Source of the DNA: Archaeoglobus sp. | GTDB lineage: Archaea; Halobacteriota; Archaeoglobi; Archaeoglobales; Archaeoglobaceae | Assembly: GCA_003978865.1 (NCBI GenBank) | Contig: QNXS01000026.1 | Coordinates: 1-7,959, forward strand | Reading direction: 5' to 3' | Length of the DNA stretch: 7,959 nucleotides | Shown here: piece after piece, positions 4,932-7,959 of the stretch | Layout of the letters: each line of letters opens with the position of its first letter | Position numbering within the stretch: the stretch's first letter is position 1 | The notes under the pieces: generated by a model | What the model saw: the letters and a program-made list of their open reading frames with translations, nothing else | Databases searched by the model: none | What the model was told of the DNA's origin: nothing | Position numbers and translations under genes: made by a program

Positions 4932-6833
4932 ATGGCTGCACTCTTAAAACTGAGCAAAAGAGGTGCAGTAATAATTTTCACAATTATAGCAATTCTTTTG
5001 CTCTCATCACAATCAACCTTAGCTTTTGCACAGGCTGATTTTCACGCGGTAATAGTCAGCAAAGTTTACAGTTATGATCACTACATCCCCAGATACTGCA
5101 ACGTATTTAAGCCCGGAAGTAAATTGAAGCTTTATCTTGCTGTTAAGAACGTGAACATAAACAGAGCTGCCGCCGTTGACTTTGTTGTTATAATAAAAGA
5201 TCCAAATGGTTACGTCGTTTACGGAAAGGTCGATAGCGTATCAACTTTAAGCTACAAGGATAAAATATACACTGTTCTGGAAGTTAGTATACCTAACGAC
5301 TGGATATGCGGTAGGTACACAATATATGCCTATGCTTTTGATGTACTGAACACTTTGCCGATTCAGGTTAGTTATAACAGGCTTTATTATCGTATTCTGT
5401 ACTCAAATAACGCATCCCCCTCCATTTCTACAATAAACAGGAAAAGTGCACCCTATGCAAAAGAAGAAATAAATTTCTACGTTAGTAATGTTCTTCCAAA
5501 AAAGTTTTACATCTTCAATCCAGTATTGGAGGCAAAAACACTGCCTACGGGTGTTTCCAACACTCTCAAAGTGTCATTGCTAAATCCAACCGATATAGAT
5601 TCAAAAACTACAGTTGAAGCACTTGTTGATGGCAGAGTTGTTGATTCAAAGGAGGTATCAATTCCGGCAAGGAGTGTTGAAGATGTGGATTTAGTAATAC
5701 CCCCCCTCAAAAGCGGAACACATTTAATAAAAGTTAGGGCAAGCAACGCTAGCTATAAAATAACCCTGCCAATAGTTATTTCTCCTTTAATTTACGATGG
5801 GGATGTTGTTGCAGGTAAAGTTCTAAATGGTATGCTGATATACTCTCCAAATAACTACATTCTTGGAAGTGGAGGTATAAGCTCTGAAAATAATTTGAGT
5901 GTGAGTGACGCTCTAAACAATCTCAACGTATCCAGTACAAACAGGAATGATGCTGTGATTATGATAACAAATATGCTTGCTTACGCTTACAGAACTAACC
6001 ACTACAGCGGTATCGTTAATGTTGCTTTGCTTAAGGGGAGTGATAAAAAAGCAGAGAAGATTTTACCAGTTTTACTTGACATCGTTAAAAGAGAGAGCCA
6101 TGCCCCAATAAGGTATGTTGGGGTTAGAGATGCTCTACATCTAAAAGATGTAAAAATCCTGTTTTATGTTGGAAGCCATCCAAATTTCAAACCCGCTCTA
6201 ATGAAGTACTTCTTTGAGAACAACGGTACACTTATATGTGACAATCCAGACTACTGGACTACATACAAGGATGAACTGGCAGATATGTTCTACAGTATTG
6301 GGGGATGGAAATTTAACACTGAATCCGGCTTGTTTGACTCGTACTACAACTTAAGGATTGATAAGGGCATTGTCGTAAAAATATCCACAACAACAGAGAT
6401 GCCAACAAAATTCGAGTTCATAAAACTCAGAGTTGAAGGACCTCCTGGCACTGGAATGCCACCCCTCGTTAACGTAAGCACACCCATAAATGTTCTGTTA
6501 AAAGTAAGGAATGTAGGTAGAAGTGGAGAGAAAAAAATTGAAGTGGAGATAAACGGTAACATCGTTTTTGATAAGACCGTATTCTTGAAAACAGGACAAT
6601 CTGAGACTATATCTTTTAACTATACACCTGAGAAACCGGGTAGCTACAAAGTGACAGTGCCCGGAACGAGCTTGATGCAGATATTTTTTGTTAAATCTCC
6701 AAGCGGACAAATTTCAGCAGTTTCGAGTTCTGTAAAGAGAGTGACAACACACAGGGCAGGAGCTATAATGGTTGCCCTATCAGCAGGTGTGCTTGCAGTT
6801 CTTGTTATAGTAAGGATTTTACTAAGAGACTGA
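4932..6833 (+). CDS. Secreted membrane-anchored surface protein with CARDB and DUF4159-like domains
   Basis: A 633-residue exported protein. From ATG 4932 it opens with a classic signal peptide: KLSKR at 6-10, a hydrophobic core at about 12-24, and Ala-rich cleavage sites near AFA/AQA at 31-35. Next come an Ig-like domain (about 35-142) with C56 and C126 as a possible disulfide pair, and a CARDB-like domain (about 207-271, TLKVSLLNPTD ... HLIKVRAS). A central region (about 339-477) matches the DUF4159 pattern as I recall it: ILFYVGSHPNF (409-419), LMKYFFENNGTLICDN (423-438) and GLFDSYYNL (466-474). A second CARDB-like domain (about 513-578) precedes a C-terminal helix (about 609-630) ending RILLRD. 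The body should lie outside the cell, held by the last helix. An in-frame ATG at 4893 would add 13 residues, but lies within the TATA-like region and lacks a ribosome site. It leads the unit that ends in a signal peptidase. Its function is unknown; adhesion, scaffolding or ligand sensing are possible. Confidence 0.82.
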   Translation: MAALLKLSKRGAVIIFTIIAILLLSSQSTLAFAQADFHAVIVSKVYSYDHYIPRYCNVFKPGSKLKLYLAVKNVNINRAAAVDFVVIIKDPNGYVVYGKVDSVSTLSYKDKIYTVLEVSIPNDWICGRYTIYAYAFDVLNTLPIQVSYNRLYYRILYSNNASPSISTINRKSAPYAKEEINFYVSNVLPKKFYIFNPVLEAKTLPTGVSNTLKVSLLNPTDIDSKTTVEALVDGRVVDSKEVSIPARSVEDVDLVIPPLKSGTHLIKVRASNASYKITLPIVISPLIYDGDVVAGKVLNGMLIYSPNNYILGSGGISSENNLSVSDALNNLNVSSTNRNDAVIMITNMLAYAYRTNHYSGIVNVALLKGSDKKAEKILPVLLDIVKRESHAPIRYVGVRDALHLKDVKILFYVGSHPNFKPALMKYFFENNGTLICDNPDYWTTYKDELADMFYSIGGWKFNTESGLFDSYYNLRIDKGIVVKISTTTEMPTKFEFIKLRVEGPPGTGMPPLVNVSTPINVLLKVRNVGRSGEKKIEVEINGNIVFDKTVFLKTGQSETISFNYTPEKPGSYKVTVPGTSLMQIFFVKSPSGQISAVSSSVKRVTTHRAGAIMVALSAGVLAVLVIVRILLRD

Positions 6834-6864
6834 GATAAAAGATAAAAAAATATCGGGTGATAAT

Positions 6865-7197
6865 ATGGCTGAGAATCTGCCAGAATTATCAGAAATTGAA
6901 AAATGTGTGCTTGAGAGGATTTTACTTGGCGAGAAGAGTAATAAACTTGCCTCTGGTTGCGGAATTACTGATATAATGTTAAATGTTGTAATAGAGAAGC
7001 TGGTAGAAAAGGGCTATATAGATTGGGAGTTAAATCCAACCGATTTCGCCTACAGAAAACTTGCATGGATTGATGGTGTTTACCCGTTGGAGTACTATAT
7101 AGATACAAGAAAGTATCTTAGAATGGTTCTGGAGTTTGCAATAGCAATCTCCTTCTTTATGCTTGTGGCATTTTTAGCAATATATCTGCGGAGTTAG
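6865..7197 (+). CDS. Small winged-helix protein with C-terminal membrane anchor (paralogue of 3624-4049)
   Basis: A 110-residue protein. Residues 8-57 form a winged helix (LSEIEKCVLERIL ... ITDIMLNVVIEKLVEKGYIDWELN); 58-87 are an aromatic, charged linker (FAYRKLAWIDGVYPLEYYIDTRKYLR); and about 88-108 are a hydrophobic helix ending LRS. The winged helix aligns with residues 50-99 of the minus-strand protein without gaps, with 16 of 50 identical including the shared KGY(I/L)D(W/Y)ELN end, so the two are paralogues. It lacks that protein's long disordered N-terminus and basic linker. A GGTGA site (6856-6860) lies 4 nt before the ATG. It starts 31 nt after the surface protein gene and stops 3 nt before the signal peptidase gene, so it is almost surely in the same transcript. 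It is likely a tail-anchored cytoplasmic factor; whether it binds DNA or a protein partner is not known. Confidence 0.8.
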   Translation: MAENLPELSEIEKCVLERILLGEKSNKLASGCGITDIMLNVVIEKLVEKGYIDWELNPTDFAYRKLAWIDGVYPLEYYIDTRKYLRMVLEFAIAISFFMLVAFLAIYLRS

Positions 7198-7200
7198 AGT

Positions 7201-7938
7201 ATGGAGTTTGAAATTGAAATGCTGGTATCGGAAGCTCTGGGATTAACATTAGTAGCAGCAATGTCTGTAGTATTGGCTCTCATCAAATTAGGTTGTAGAA
7301 TTTCATCCATTGAAAGAATAAGGCTGTTCAACTTTAGTAGAAAGAGAAAAGGCTTTGTTAATTTTTCAATTCAGAGTTTGAGACATGAAAACCCGCCATA
7401 CGGAAGAGTAGCTACCACTCTCACAATTTTCTGTATTTTGCTCTATCTCACGCTTTCTCACAAGCTTTTCTTTGCTGTGGTGGTTTCAGATAGTATGTAC
7501 CCTACATTCCAGAGGGGGGATATGTATCTTGCTCAGGCTATACAAATTAACCCAAAACCGGGAGACATAATAATGTTTAGAAGACCCGATGTAGGTTTAC
7601 CTGTTTCACACAGAGTGCTTAGAGTTGTTGGTAATAAAATTTACACGGGAGGAGATGCCTCTGGACCGGACTTAATACCAATAACGAGGAAAGATGTTAT
7701 AGCTCAAGCCGTAATGATAGGTGGAAAGCCGATAGTTATTCCCGGTATTGGTAAGTATTTCATACTCAATGCAAAACAGCTTAGAAATATTGGGCCCTAT
7801 GGAGAAGAGTATCTGTTTTACCAGAAACTAATCAGAGCTTTCAAGAGTTATGCTATGGCTATTATTGTTATATGTTTGAGCATCTACGTATATCTTGAGT
7901 TAGAGGGTTATTCATATAGGAAAAGAATTAAAAAATAA
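7201..7938 (+). CDS. Archaeal/ER-type signal peptidase I (S26B) with extra membrane helices
   Basis: A 245-residue serine protease of the membrane. The catalytic box VVVSDSMYPTFQRGD (93-107) carries nucleophile S98; VSHRVLRVVGN (135-145) supplies H137, in place of the lysine of bacterial enzymes; and GGDASGPD (150-157) supplies conserved acids D152 and D157. This Ser-His-Asp layout is that of Sec11 and archaeal signal peptidases, which cut signal peptides on the outer face of the membrane. It has an additional N-terminal helix (about 11-31) and a basic cytoplasmic stretch (about 33-68) before the usual helix next to the active site (about 70-92), plus a C-terminal helix (about 216-232) with a basic tail. 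It is therefore longer than a minimal archaeal enzyme. It begins 3 nt after the winged-helix gene, with GGAG at 7190-7193 as ribosome site. The natural first client is the surface protein of the same unit, but it could be the cell's general enzyme. Confidence 0.88.
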   Translation: MEFEIEMLVSEALGLTLVAAMSVVLALIKLGCRISSIERIRLFNFSRKRKGFVNFSIQSLRHENPPYGRVATTLTIFCILLYLTLSHKLFFAVVVSDSMYPTFQRGDMYLAQAIQINPKPGDIIMFRRPDVGLPVSHRVLRVVGNKIYTGGDASGPDLIPITRKDVIAQAVMIGGKPIVIPGIGKYFILNAKQLRNIGPYGEEYLFYQKLIRAFKSYAMAIIVICLSIYVYLELEGYSYRKRIKK

Positions 7939-7959
7939 AATTAATTATAATTAAAATTT
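7939..7959. other. AT-only intergenic stretch at right edge with a 14-bp palindrome
   Basis: After the signal peptidase stop the remaining 21 bases are all A or T and include the palindrome TTAATTATAATTAA (7941-7954). This may be part of a terminator or of the next promoter; the window ends before that can be judged. Confidence 0.3.

Noticed and set aside
7941..7954. 14-bp AT-only palindrome as a regulator site
   Set aside because: Perfect palindromes of A and T arise easily in such low-complexity DNA, and the window ends before any neighbouring gene can be seen.
1..7959. CRISPR array, insertion sequence, attachment site or defence genes
   Set aside because: I saw no regularly spaced repeats, transposase or integrase motifs, tRNA-like sequences or nuclease/toxin domains on either strand.

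Overview
This window reads as chromosomal DNA from an archaeon, probably a thermophilic euryarchaeote of the Archaeoglobales type; that placement is inference. The signs are moderately AT-rich DNA, heavy use of AGA/AGG and ATA codons, GGAGG/GGTGA ribosome sites with some TTG and GTG starts, AT-rich TATA-like promoters, T-run ends to transcription units, an ER/archaeal-type signal peptidase with a Ser-His active site, a MinD-like ATPase, a COG4030-like HAD protein and Ig/CARDB-type surface proteins. No rRNA, tRNA, CRISPR array, insertion sequence or phage gene is visible.

Left part (1-3620, + strand). The window opens on the tail of a membrane-anchored surface protein (1-183), followed by a T-run. 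After a TATA-like element comes a tight three-gene run: a 14-helix-type MFS (DHA2) transporter, a HAD-superfamily phosphatase resembling archaeal COG4030/EhaR proteins, and a PfkB-family sugar or nucleoside kinase. The last two overlap by 20 nt. A transporter beside a phosphatase and a kinase suggests handling of a small phosphorylated metabolite, but the substrate cannot be read from sequence.

Right part (3624-7938). This is the more unusual region. Two transcription units diverge from a short control region (about 4802-4931). Leftward run a MinD-like deviant-Walker ATPase and a small protein made of a winged helix plus a C-terminal membrane anchor. Rightward run a large secreted, membrane-anchored protein (signal peptide, Ig-like domain, CARDB, DUF4159-like domain, CARDB, C-terminal helix), a second small winged-helix/membrane-anchor protein, and a signal peptidase I with extra membrane helices. 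The two small proteins are paralogues: their 50-residue winged helices align without gaps at 16 identities. They sit one in each arm.

Working idea (inference): the divergent locus is one envelope module. A surface protein is made with its own signal peptidase, while a MinD-type ATPase and two membrane-tethered winged-helix proteins position it, regulate it, or pass a signal across the membrane. I know of no described system with this exact make-up, but I could not search for one.
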